Source of the DNA: JBGOUJ01 sp041477005
GTDB taxonomy: Bacteria > Acidobacteriota > Terriglobia > Bryobacterales > JACQDG01
NCBI GenBank assembly: GCA_041477005.1
Contig: JBGOUJ010000111.1
Coordinates: 1 to 15,625 of the forward strand
Direction: 5' to 3'
Length of the DNA stretch: 15,625 nucleotides
The position numbers were made by a program, and so were the translations under genes. Positions 4,878-12,220 of the stretch are shown here, piece by piece; position 1 is the first letter of the stretch; every line of letters begins with the position of its first letter. The notes beneath the pieces are model-generated. The model saw only the letters and a list, made by a program, of their open reading frames with translations. It had not been told where the DNA came from and searched no databases.

Positions 4878-4990
4878 GGCTATGTCCGCCAGCTCCTGGC
4901 TGCCCGGGCGTTACGCTCCGCCTCGGCGTCCCTCCAACAGATTCGACGCTACGCATCCCTAAGGCGTTACACCTTTTGGAATCTATAGCC

Positions 4991-5017
4991 ATTGTAACAC
5001 ATCTCTCCACTTATCAA
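4991..5017 (-). promoter_or_regulatory. Candidate promoter for the TonB-like gene
   Basis: On the - strand TTGATA (5012-5017) and TACAAT (4991-4996) resemble -35 and -10 boxes in an AT-richer stretch about 114 nt upstream of the TonB start. The 15-nt spacer is short for a sigma-70 promoter, so this is tentative. Confidence 0.35.
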
Positions 5018-5233
5018 CCTTATAACGCCAATGGACGGCCAGCGCAAGGGCAGCCCTGTTAATTCTCCGCGCCGCCGGCTACAAAAAACCATAGCCGATC
5101 GAACCCGATTCCGGGCCGGGGTCCCATCGGGGTTTGTGAGGCGGTTGCCCCCCGGGCCGGAGACCTCTCCTTCACGGTCGCAGGGGGACACCGCTCGCTC
5201 GCGGCTGGGCGCCAGGGCTGTGGCCCGCTACGC

Positions 5234-5239
5234 TATAAT
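5234..5239 (+). promoter_or_regulatory. Candidate -10 box of the ileS operon
   Basis: A perfect TATAAT lies 33 nt upstream of the ileS GTG, within GC-rich DNA where such a match is rare by chance. No good -35 box is seen 17 nt upstream (GCCAGG). The transcript would start about 5246 and have a short leader. Confidence 0.5.
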
Positions 5240-5272
5240 CAAAGTTTAACCACCTGCATACGGGAGAGGGGC

Positions 5273-8143
5273 GTGCTTGATTTGAAGGCCACAGTCAACC
5301 TGCCGAGGACTACCTTCTCCATGAAGGCCAACCTGCCACAAAACGAACCCAAATTGTTGGAGCGGTGGGAGAAAGAAGATTTGTACGGGAGAATCCGGAA
5401 AGCCCGCTCCGGCCGGCCCACCTATATCCTGCACGACGGCCCACCCTACGCCAACGGCAGCATCCATCTCGGCACGGCGCTGAACAAGATTGTCAAAGAC
5501 TTCATCGTCAAGTCGAAGACGATGGCCGGCTTCGACTCGCCCTACCTCCCAGGCTGGGATTGCCACGGCCTGCCCATCGAGATCAGAGTCGATCAGCAAC
5601 TGGGCGCCAAGAAGGCGGGCATGAGTGCGCTCGAAATCCGCACCGCCTGTCGCCGCTACGCCGAAAAATACGTTGACCTGCAGCGGCGGGCCTTTCAGCG
5701 CCTCGGCGTCTTCGGCGAGTGGAGCAACCCCTATCTGACGATGTCGGCCCAGTACGAAGCGACTATTGCCGGGGCCTTCGTCGAGATGCTCTCCGCCGGC
5801 TACGTCTATAAGGACCTCAAGCCGGTGCACTGGTGCTGGCACGATCGCACGGCTCTGGCCGAAGCCGAGGTCGAGTATGAGAATCACTCCAGCCCCTCGA
5901 TCTGGGTGAAGTTCGATCTGCCCGCGGGTGCAGAGAAGATCGACCCCGCTGTGGCCGGCCGCCGCGTGAGCGCGGTCGCCTGGACCACTACGCCCTGGAC
6001 CATTCCGGCCAACATGGCGATCGCTTTCCATCCCCGGTTCGAATACGTGGCCGCCGAGGCCGCAGATGGCGCCGTCTACATCGTCGCCAGACAATTGCTC
6101 GAAGCCACCGCCGAGCGCTGCGGCTGGGGAACGCCGAAAGTGCTCGCGTCCTTCCTCGGCGAGAAGCTCGAGGGCCTTGAATTCCGCCATCCGTTCGTCG
6201 ATCGCGTCTCTCGCGGGATCCTGGCCGACCACGTCACCCTCGACCAGGGCACCGGCGCCGTCCACACCGCTCCCGGCCACGGCCTGGAGGACTACGTGGT
6301 AGGCCGCCGGTACGGCATCCCGACTTATTGCCCGGTGGATGCGGCGGGCCGCTTCTATCACGTCGACGGCGGCAGCGAGGGCAGCAGGGGGGGCAGCCTC
6401 AAGGGCAGCATCAATAGTATCCACGGCCGCCTGCCGGAAGTCCTCATCGGCAAAAGCGTCTGGGAAGCCAATCCCATCGTGATGGACCTGCTCGCCCAGC
6501 ACGGGGCGCTGCTCGCGAGCGAGAAGATCGAGCACAGCTATCCGCACTGCTGGCGCTGCCACAACGCGACCATCTTTCGCGCCACCGAGCAGTGGTTCAT
6601 CGGCATGGAGCGCAACGATCTGCGCCGCCGCACGCTCGAGGAGATTCGCAAACTCAAATGGCTGCCGGCGTGGGGCGAAGAGCGCCTCTCGAGCATGATC
6701 GCCACCCGGCCCGACTGGTGCATCTCGCGCCAGCGCGTCTGGGGAGTACCGATCATCGTTTTCTACTGCGAGGCCTGCCAAACCCCGCTCACCGACCGGG
6801 CCGTTCTCGATCGGGTCGTCCAGTTGTTCGCGCAGCGCACCGCCGACGTGTGGTTCGAGCTCGAAGCGCGGGATCTGGTCCCCCCCGGCACGCGCTGCCC
6901 CCAGTGCGGCGGCACGGAACTTCGCAAGGAAAGCGACATCCTGGACGTGTGGTTCGACTCCGGCTCCAGCCACCTGGCCGTGCTCGGCCGTCGGCCCGAC
7001 CTCCCTTGGCCCGCCGACCTGTATTTCGAGGGCGGAGACCAATACCGCGGCTGGTTCCAGAGTTCGCTGCTGGTGGGAATGGGCGTCCGCGGCCAATCGC
7101 CCTATCGCGCTTGCGCCACTAACGGCTGGGCGCTGAACGCACAGGGCCAGGCGATGTCGAAGTCGCTTGGCACCGGGGTCGACCCGGACGACATCGTACG
7201 CTCCCACGGCGCCGAAATCTTGCGCCTGTGGGCCAGCTCGGTCGACTTCAGCGACGACGTCCGCATCTCGCCCGAGATCCTGGCCCGGCTCTCGGAGGCC
7301 TATCGTAAGGTGCGGAACACCTTTCGCTACGTGCTCGGCAACCTCCCCGACTTCGACCCGGCCAAAGACGCCGTTCCCACCGATCAGATGCTGGAGATCG
7401 ACCAGTGGGTGCTCGCGCGGGCGGAAACGTTGGTGGCCGATTGCCTTCGCTGGTACGACGAGTTGGCGTTCTACAAGGTGCACCACGCCCTGATCGGCTT
7501 CGCAACGGTCGATCTGAGCTCGCTTTATTTCGACATCTCGAAGGACCGACTTTACACCGCAGGCGCCGCTTCACTCGCCCGCCGCAGCGCCCAGACGACC
7601 CTCTACCGGCTGGCCCAGGCCCTGGTCCGGCTCCTGGCCCCGCTGCTGAGTTTCACCTGCGAGGAGGTCTGGGGGGCTCTGCCACACCCGCCGGGCGAGA
7701 CCGACAGCGTCCACCTGGCGCTGTTCCCCGCCCCCAACGACCTGGCCGGCGGTCTCTCCGAATCGCAGCGGAAACGTCTGGCCAACTGGGATCGCCTAAT
7801 GGATGTAAGGCCGGTGGTGATGAAAGCCCTCGAGCAGGCCCGGCAGGAGAAGTTTATCGGCAACGCCCTCGAGGCCAGCGTGCGGCTCTCGGCCAATGGC
7901 GACCTGGGCCCTCTGCTGGCGGATTATGCCCGGGAGCTGCCGATGCTCTTCATCGTCTCCCAAGTTGCCCTTGAGGAAGGCAACGCCGCCGGGCCCGCGC
8001 TCGAGGTGAAGGTGGAGCGCGCCGCAGGGGCCAAATGCGAGCGTTGCTGGAAATATACAACCGACGTCGGCTCGATCCCCGCCTGGCCCACCATCTGCGG
8101 GCCTTGCGCTCGAGCCGTGGAAGAGATGCAGCGTGGCGGATAG
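5273..8143 (+). CDS. ileS: Isoleucine--tRNA ligase
   Basis: Class I aminoacyl-tRNA synthetase that charges tRNA-Ile in the cytoplasm. The 956 aa match the usual bacterial length. The N-terminus LKATVNLPRTTFSMKANLP is the conserved IleS opening and supports the GTG start at 5273, preceded by GGGAGAGG. The HIGH motif reads HLGT (65-68, after PPYANGSI) and the KMSKS motif reads AMSKS (627-631). The CP1 editing domain is recognised by TTPWTIPANMA and GTGAVHTAPGHGLEDY. The LDVWFDSGSSH stretch marks the second half of the catalytic core. The C-terminus has a zinc-knuckle pattern with Cys922, 925, 942 and 945. The gene overlaps lspA by 11 nt. A cognate tRNA-Ile(GAT) with an odd anticodon loop lies about 4.6 kb upstream. 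Confidence 0.98.
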   Translation: MLDLKATVNLPRTTFSMKANLPQNEPKLLERWEKEDLYGRIRKARSGRPTYILHDGPPYANGSIHLGTALNKIVKDFIVKSKTMAGFDSPYLPGWDCHGLPIEIRVDQQLGAKKAGMSALEIRTACRRYAEKYVDLQRRAFQRLGVFGEWSNPYLTMSAQYEATIAGAFVEMLSAGYVYKDLKPVHWCWHDRTALAEAEVEYENHSSPSIWVKFDLPAGAEKIDPAVAGRRVSAVAWTTTPWTIPANMAIAFHPRFEYVAAEAADGAVYIVARQLLEATAERCGWGTPKVLASFLGEKLEGLEFRHPFVDRVSRGILADHVTLDQGTGAVHTAPGHGLEDYVVGRRYGIPTYCPVDAAGRFYHVDGGSEGSRGGSLKGSINSIHGRLPEVLIGKSVWEANPIVMDLLAQHGALLASEKIEHSYPHCWRCHNATIFRATEQWFIGMERNDLRRRTLEEIRKLKWLPAWGEERLSSMIATRPDWCISRQRVWGVPIIVFYCEACQTPLTDRAVLDRVVQLFAQRTADVWFELEARDLVPPGTRCPQCGGTELRKESDILDVWFDSGSSHLAVLGRRPDLPWPADLYFEGGDQYRGWFQSSLLVGMGVRGQSPYRACATNGWALNAQGQAMSKSLGTGVDPDDIVRSHGAEILRLWASSVDFSDDVRISPEILARLSEAYRKVRNTFRYVLGNLPDFDPAKDAVPTDQMLEIDQWVLARAETLVADCLRWYDELAFYKVHHALIGFATVDLSSLYFDISKDRLYTAGAASLARRSAQTTLYRLAQALVRLLAPLLSFTCEEVWGALPHPPGETDSVHLALFPAPNDLAGGLSESQRKRLANWDRLMDVRPVVMKALEQARQEKFIGNALEASVRLSANGDLGPLLADYARELPMLFIVSQVALEEGNAAGPALEVKVERAAGAKCERCWKYTTDVGSIPAWPTICGPCARAVEEMQRGG

Positions 8144-8660
8144 AACGCCAACCCAGCCCCAGCCAGCGGCCGCGGTCGTAGCGACCACCATGCGGCTGCT
8201 CTACCTTTTGCTGTCGGTGGGCGTGTTCCTGGCGGACCGGCTGACCAAGCTGCTGGTCGAAAACACCATGAGCCTTCACGAAAGCCGCTCCGTCATTCCC
8301 GGTTTTTTCCACGTCGTCTACGCCAAAAACCAAGGCATCGCCTTCGGCCTGTTTTCCGAATCCTCGTCCGGCCTCAAGACTTTCATTCTGGTCTTTCTTT
8401 CTTCCCTTGCCCTGGCCGGCGTCGCCCTGCTGCTGTGGACCGCCGACCACTCCGCCACCAGGCTCAGCACCGGCCTCGCCCTGATCCTGGGCGGCGCGCT
8501 CGGCAACCTCTTCGACCGCGTCCAGCAAGGAAGCGTGGTCGATTTCCTGGATTTTTTCGTCAGCAGCTACCACTGGCCGGCTTTCAACGTGGCCGACTCC
8601 GCCATCGTCATCGGCGGCTGCCTATTGCTATTGCACATGACCCTGGGGGAAGAACCCTGA
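8133..8660 (+). CDS. lspA: Lipoprotein signal peptidase (signal peptidase II)
   Basis: Inner-membrane aspartic protease that cleaves the signal peptide of diacylated prolipoproteins. The 175 aa include four hydrophobic segments (about 22-36, 83-102, 112-125, 150-170). The family blocks are all there: AKNQGIAFGL (64-73), GALGNLFDRV (121-130), VVDFLDF with catalytic Asp137, and FNVADS with catalytic Asp155. The GTG start at 8133 has a GGAAGAG Shine-Dalgarno sequence at good distance and overlaps the end of ileS, which suggests translational coupling. An internal ATG at 8190 (residue 20), just before the first helix, is the alternative start. It acts after Lgt, encoded just downstream. Confidence 0.97.
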   Translation: MADRTPTQPQPAAAVVATTMRLLYLLLSVGVFLADRLTKLLVENTMSLHESRSVIPGFFHVVYAKNQGIAFGLFSESSSGLKTFILVFLSSLALAGVALLLWTADHSATRLSTGLALILGGALGNLFDRVQQGSVVDFLDFFVSSYHWPAFNVADSAIVIGGCLLLLHMTLGEEP

Positions 8661-8725
8661 AACCGTGAAATCGCCTATGAACCCCGATAAACGCCGGTCC
8701 GTAAGATTTTTCATCGGCGCGGATC

Positions 8726-8747
8726 ACCGCCCTCCGGGCCCGGCGGT
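8726..8747 (+). other. Hairpin between lspA and lgt
   Basis: ACCGCC (8726-8731) pairs with GGCGGT (8742-8747) around a 10-nt GC-rich loop. Only three T follow, so at most it is a weak attenuator or an mRNA-processing structure in front of lgt. Confidence 0.3.
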
Positions 8748-8762
8748 TTCAATACTCAAATA

Positions 8763-9593
8763 ATGTTCCCCCAACTTTTCCACCTCGGCCCCCTCACGCT
8801 GTACAGCTATGGCCTGCTGGTGGCCGCCGCCTTTCTGGTGGCGCTGCTGGTGGCGTCGCGGCTGGCCGAGCGCAGCGGCCTCGATTCCGACAAGGTAACC
8901 AGCTTGGGGATCTATGTCGCCATCGCCGCGATCGCCGGCGCCAAGCTCTTTCTCCTGCTCGGCGATTTTTCCTACTACGCCCGGAATCCCGGCCAGATTT
9001 TTACTCTAGCCACCCTGCAGGCCGGGGGAATTTTTTTCGGGGGGTTGGTCGCGGCGCTGCTGGTGGCCGCCTGGTATATGCGCCGCTCGGGCCTGCCCGC
9101 GCTGCGCACCGCCGATACGTTCGGACCGGCCATCGCCCTGGGTCATTCGATCGGCCGACTGGGCTGCTTCCTGGCCGGCTGCTGCTGGGGAAGGCCCGCC
9201 GACTTGCCCTGGGCGGTGACCTTCACCAAGCCGCTGGCTCACGAGCTGGTCGGCGTGCCGCTCGGCGTCCGTCTTCATCCAACCCAGATCTACGAAGCGG
9301 CCGCCGAGCTGCTCTTCTTCTTCGTCCTCTGGGCCCGCTTTCGCCGCCCTCATCGCGACGGCTCCATCATTGGCCTCTATCTCGTCCTTTACTCAGGCTT
9401 CCGCTTCGCGATCGAGTTTCTCCGCGATCCATCCGACCTGTCCTATCCCTTCGGCGGCCCGCTCTCGCTGACGCAATGGATGGCCCTGACGCTGCTTGGC
9501 GCCGGAGCCTACTTGCTGGCCAGGCCAACCGCTCCCTCAGGGCCGCGCCTCGAAAGGGCGGAATCCGAGCCGGGGCGCCCTCCGGGCCGCTAA
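8763..9593 (+). CDS. lgt: Phosphatidylglycerol--prolipoprotein diacylglyceryl transferase
   Basis: Inner-membrane enzyme that attaches diacylglycerol from phosphatidylglycerol to the lipobox Cys of prolipoproteins, the step before LspA. The 276 aa form about seven membrane segments. Recognisable blocks are YSYGLLVAAAF (14-24), the Lgt signature GRLGCFLAGCCWG (131-143, normally GRxGNF), HPTQIYEA (172-179) and RFAIEFLRDP (214-223); Arg132 and Arg214 match the essential arginines. The position of E. coli His103 (FHGG) is Phe92 here (FFGG). The ATG at 8763 fits the conserved N-terminus although no clear Shine-Dalgarno sequence is visible. It follows lspA by 102 bp on the same strand. The C-terminal 25 residues are a Pro/Arg-rich tail. 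Confidence 0.96.
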   Translation: MFPQLFHLGPLTLYSYGLLVAAAFLVALLVASRLAERSGLDSDKVTSLGIYVAIAAIAGAKLFLLLGDFSYYARNPGQIFTLATLQAGGIFFGGLVAALLVAAWYMRRSGLPALRTADTFGPAIALGHSIGRLGCFLAGCCWGRPADLPWAVTFTKPLAHELVGVPLGVRLHPTQIYEAAAELLFFFVLWARFRRPHRDGSIIGLYLVLYSGFRFAIEFLRDPSDLSYPFGGPLSLTQWMALTLLGAGAYLLARPTAPSGPRLERAESEPGRPPGR

Positions 9594-9618
9594 GGGAGCG
9601 CTTGGCGGCGCTTCTCCC
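9594..9618. terminator. Possible bidirectional terminator hairpin
   Basis: Between the converging stops of lgt and the YxWGxW lipoprotein gene, GGGA+GCGC (9594-9601) pairs with GCGC (9608-9611) and TCCC (9615-9618), with a 3-nt bulge. There is no U tract, so the role is tentative. Confidence 0.35.
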
Positions 9619-9920
9619 TACCGCCAGTAGCCCGGCCTCCAGGCGTACCCGCGAGGATGGCGGGCCCAATATCCCGGCACCCAGACCGCGCGCTGCCGCG
9701 GCGGCCGCTCCCACCGGCCCCCAACCCAATAGTGCCTGCTTCCACCCCAGCGCCAATACCCATCAATCCAGATATAGCCCGGCCCGGGCCTTAACCCGAC
9801 CACGCCTACGGCGACCGGCGGAGGCGGTGGCCCCGGAGCATAAGCATAGTGGGGCGCGCAGGCAAGCAGCACCGCGAACCCCAGCGAAACAACCGAAATT
9901 CGAAGCATTTTCGCAAGCAT
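9618..9920 (-). CDS. Small predicted lipoprotein with YxWGxW-type repeats
   Basis: The 100-aa product starts with a lipoprotein signal peptide: Lys4, a hydrophobic stretch (8-19) and a lipobox VLLAC with Cys21. A Pro-rich spacer follows, and then aromatic repeats of the W-x-x-G-x-W kind: WIDGYWRW, WVGGRW, WVPGYW and WRPGYW. These resemble the YXWGXW repeat family of envelope proteins, whose function is not known. An ideal Shine-Dalgarno sequence (AGGAGG, 8 nt before the ATG) confirms the start. It converges on lgt, the enzyme that would lipidate it, and diverges from the exported protein at 10045. It ends with the last repeat, so it appears complete. Confidence 0.88.
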   Translation of the reverse strand: MLAKMLRISVVSLGFAVLLACAPHYAYAPGPPPPPVAVGVVGLRPGPGYIWIDGYWRWGGSRHYWVGGRWERPPRQRAVWVPGYWARHPRGYAWRPGYWR

Positions 9921-10044
9921 CGTCGTGACCTCCTGCTAACTGGAACGCGCCGGAACAGACACGGGTTGCGCGCCGCGCAATTAAGAATCTTCCATTAAAG
10001 TTCGTTATTGCGGAAAGACCGCCCGCGTCGAGTACACTACGAGT

Positions 10045-10716
10045 GTGCGGTATCGAAGCGTTGCGCTCGCGTTCCTGGTCAGCCTTGCCCTGCTGGCCGA
10101 CGGCGTCGAACCCAAGCCCGCGGCCACCGACTATCCGGCCCACGCGACGGTCTCGAACGTCGCCTTGGGAGCGGAATACCTGGTCCGCAGCGTCTGGGCC
10201 CGCCAGCGATCTTTCTTCCTCCGCGATTACCTGGTGGTGGAGGCGGCCGTCTATCCGCCCAAGGGCCAGACCCTGCCCGTCTCGCTCGGCCAATTCAGCC
10301 TCCGCCTCAACGGCAAGAAGGAAGCGATCCCCTCGCAGGCCCCGAGCTTAGTGGCCGCCGGGTTGAAGTACCCCGATTGGCAACAGCGCCCGACCCTGGA
10401 GGCCGACGCCGGTGTGGGCAACTCCGAGGTGATTCTCGGCCGCCCGCCCGCAGTCGGGCGATTTCCCGGAGATCCCAGCGCGCGCCGCCTCCCCGCCCCG
10501 CCGCGCGCGCCCGAGAGCAATGAAACCGGCGTCGAGAAAGAGCCGCCGCTCCGAGCCGAGGACGCCGTCGTCGAGAGCGCCTTCCCCGAAGGCGAACTCA
10601 CCTCACCCCACGCCGGCTATCTCTACTTTGCTTTCAAGGGAAAAACTAAATCAATCAAGTCAGTGGAGCTGATCTACCAGGGTCCCACCGGAACGGTGAC
10701 CCTTAAGCTGTTCTGA
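10045..10716 (+). CDS. Predicted secreted protein of unknown function
   Basis: The 223-aa product has an N-terminal signal sequence (MRYRSVALAFLVSLALLADG, positive residues then a hydrophobic core). A mixed region follows with DYLVVEAAVYPPKG (about 61-74) and a Pro/Arg-rich disordered part (about 133-175). The C-terminus GYLYFAFKGKTKSIKSVEL..GTVTLKLF reads like beta strands. I do not recognise a named family. The start is a GTG at 10045 that gives a well-formed signal peptide; no strong Shine-Dalgarno sequence is visible. It is divergent from the YxWGxW lipoprotein across an AT-richer 124-bp gap that may hold promoters for both, and convergent with the DUF457 gene. Confidence 0.75.
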   Translation: MRYRSVALAFLVSLALLADGVEPKPAATDYPAHATVSNVALGAEYLVRSVWARQRSFFLRDYLVVEAAVYPPKGQTLPVSLGQFSLRLNGKKEAIPSQAPSLVAAGLKYPDWQQRPTLEADAGVGNSEVILGRPPAVGRFPGDPSARRLPAPPRAPESNETGVEKEPPLRAEDAVVESAFPEGELTSPHAGYLYFAFKGKTKSIKSVELIYQGPTGTVTLKLF

Positions 10717-10744
10717 ACGCGCGGCGCTCCGGACGGGAAGGCTG

Positions 10745-11665
10745 CTACCAAACCGTGAGCCACCAGTGGTGCCTCTCGCTGACGATCCTGCCCGCCGAAT
10801 CCAGCCGTACGTGCAGGCCGGAAGGGACATCCGACGGTCGCTCTCGGTAGGCCAGCCGCAGATCCCGCCAGACCACCTCCGCGCCGCCCGCCGCGGCCGG
10901 ATGCACCTCGGCAAACGGAAACGGAATTTTCTCCCGGAACTCCCGAACCAAATGGGACCGTTCGGAAGCCCGGACAAACGATCCATCGGCTGGAGCCACA
11001 TCATAGGAGCGGCGCAAATGTGAGGCGATCGGGCTCATCACACAGTCCACGCTCATATCGCTCTCGCCGCCCGATAGCACGATCCAACCGCAGCACAGCT
11101 CTCGCGCCGGGTAGACCAAAGCGCGGCGCCCTGCCAGCTCAATTTTCGCCAGCTCCCGCGCGTGCTCGCGCCACAACAATTGGACCAACAGATACGCCGG
11201 CAGCAAAGTAGCCAGCACCACGGCCGCCGCTCGCCGCCGTCCTCGCCACATCAGCAGCGCGGCCACCGCCAGGATTGCCGTCGCGTAGAGATCGCCTTCG
11301 TGCAAAAGGTTTGCTCGAAACGACACATCCCACGGCCAGAACGGCCGCACGCCCCACGGATTCAACCAATCCCAAAAGATGTGCGTAAGTATGCCGCCCA
11401 ACGCGGCAAGAAAAACGGCTCGTCGATTCCCCCGCAGAACAACCGCGATCATCGAAGCCAGGACGACGGCCCCAAGAAAGGAATGCGTCGCTCCCCTATG
11501 GGCGCCGGCCCCTTCCCATCCGCCCAGCAGCCCGAGCGCAACGTCAAGATCCGGCGCGATGCTACCCAGCAGCGCCGCCGCCAGCACCCGCCAGCGCTCC
11601 GCTCGATCCGCCGGCGCCCACCGCCCGACGAGATACCCGGTGAGGAGGTGCCCGGCGGGAGTCAT
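10745..11665 (-). CDS. YdjM/DUF457-type membrane-bound metal-dependent hydrolase
   Basis: The 306-aa product opens with MTPAGHLLTGYLVG and carries the His/Asp set of the YdjM/DUF457 family: His6, Asp39 and Asp41 (IAPDLD), His56 and His61 (HRGATHS), His95 and Asp99 (THIFWDWLNPWG). Several hydrophobic segments alternate with these motifs (about 26-46, 64-77, 83-98, 128-138, 146-163), placing it in the inner membrane. The hydrophilic C-terminal half (170-306) is less conserved. Its substrate is unknown. It is the last gene of the - strand run hpt-M20-S23-DUF457. Its ATG directly abuts a pyrimidine-rich tract on its own strand, so it has no Shine-Dalgarno sequence at the expected place. Confidence 0.87.
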   Translation of the reverse strand: MTPAGHLLTGYLVGRWAPADRAERWRVLAAALLGSIAPDLDVALGLLGGWEGAGAHRGATHSFLGAVVLASMIAVVLRGNRRAVFLAALGGILTHIFWDWLNPWGVRPFWPWDVSFRANLLHEGDLYATAILAVAALLMWRGRRRAAAVVLATLLPAYLLVQLLWREHARELAKIELAGRRALVYPARELCCGWIVLSGGESDMSVDCVMSPIASHLRRSYDVAPADGSFVRASERSHLVREFREKIPFPFAEVHPAAAGGAEVVWRDLRLAYRERPSDVPSGLHVRLDSAGRIVSERHHWWLTVW

Positions 11666-11740
11666 GGGAGGGAGACGAGGGAGGAGAGAGGGGGAGGGGA
11701 GAGAGGGGGAGACGAGAGGTGCGGGGGAGGAGAGAGGGAC
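11666..11740. repeat. Polypurine tract, left arm flanking the S23 gene
   Basis: About 75 bases are almost only G and A on the + strand, built from GGGAG, GAGAGAGG and GAGACGAG words. It starts at the base next to the DUF457 start codon and ends just before the S23 stop codon. The 14-mer GGAGAGAGGGGGAG (11698-11711) recurs exactly, in reverse complement, at 12179-12192 in the right arm; a GTGCGG...AGGAGAGAGG block is also shared. Confidence 0.85.
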
Positions 11741-11743
11741 TCG

Positions 11744-12124
11744 TCATCGACGGATCGTCCACTGCTGCGGCTCCGACTCCATGCGAACCAGTTTCCCGAG
11801 AATGTTGTGATACAGGGTGTCCAGCTCCTGCACCACAGTGCTCGATAGGTACTGACAACGTCCGGCAAACTCCAACCAAACGCGCGTCTCCTCTGCCTCA
11901 CTCTCAGCGTCGCTGATTTTGCTGACAAAGTGCGCCTTATACCGCCGTTTGCGCCAAGCCTCCGCAATGCTGGCACAAACGGAGCGCGACGACCGCCCCA
12001 TTTGGTCGACCATCGAGAACTTCTCCTCCGCCGGAAAACGCTTGGTCAGCTCAAACACCCGCATCGCCCCATCCATGGCGTACTGATAGACAACCAACTC
12101 TTTGTGGCTTTGAATCCTCCCCAT
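11744..12124 (-). CDS. S23-type four-helix-bundle protein
   Basis: The 126-aa protein matches the four-helix-bundle (23S rRNA intervening-sequence, S23) family: an N-terminal SHKELVVYQYAMDGAMRVFELTKRFP helix, then EKFSMVDQMGRSSRSVCASIAEAW (about 34-57), then a charged KRRYKAHFVSKISDAESEAEETRVWL helix and a last helix to residue 118. The family occurs inside 23S rRNA insertions, next to diversity-generating retroelements (Avd) and as free genes; its biochemical role here is unknown. No reverse transcriptase or rRNA is nearby. The purine-rich tract upstream (on the coding strand) supplies the GGAGGAG ribosome site. Purine- and pyrimidine-rich arms bracket the gene on both sides, so it looks like a cassette placed between the M20 and DUF457 genes. 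Confidence 0.9.
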   Translation of the reverse strand: MGRIQSHKELVVYQYAMDGAMRVFELTKRFPAEEKFSMVDQMGRSSRSVCASIAEAWRKRRYKAHFVSKISDAESEAEETRVWLEFAGRCQYLSSTVVQELDTLYHNILGKLVRMESEPQQWTIRR

Positions 12125-12220
12125 CCGCCCGTCTCTCCTCCCTCATCCCCGCGTCTCCCGTCTCTCTCCGCGTCTCTCCTCCCCCTCTCTCCTCTCTCCT
12201 CCGCACTCCCCCCGCCCCCC
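12125..12220. repeat. Polypyrimidine tract, right arm flanking the S23 gene
   Basis: 96 bases are nearly all C and T on the + strand, made of CGTCTCTCC, CCGCGTCTC and CTCTCTCC words. It runs exactly from the S23 start codon to the stop codon of the M20 gene. It is an imperfect inverted copy of the left arm (11666-11740), with the exact 14-mer match at 12179-12192. In an S23 transcript the two arms could pair into a panhandle. Confidence 0.85.

Larger units (their letters stand above)
4878..5272. other. Divergent promoter region between TonB-like gene and ileS
   Basis: These 395 bases have no gene I can support. They hold a candidate promoter in each direction (given separately) and lower-GC stretches at 4965-5030 and 5225-5250. 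I see no T-box or other riboswitch pattern ahead of ileS. Confidence 0.6.

Noticed and set aside
5100..5272. Possible T-box or other riboswitch before ileS
   Set aside because: No T-box consensus or specifier stem is visible, and the distance from the candidate -10 box to the start codon is too short for one.
5246..7486. 746-codon open frame on the - strand
   Set aside because: It is antisense to ileS, which has all synthetase motifs. Its product is low in recognisable domains and rich in Ala/Gly/Arg/His, a usual shadow in GC-rich DNA.
9476..9928. 150-codon + strand frame overlapping the lgt end
   Set aside because: It is antisense to the YxWGxW lipoprotein, which has an ideal ribosome site, signal peptide and lipobox.
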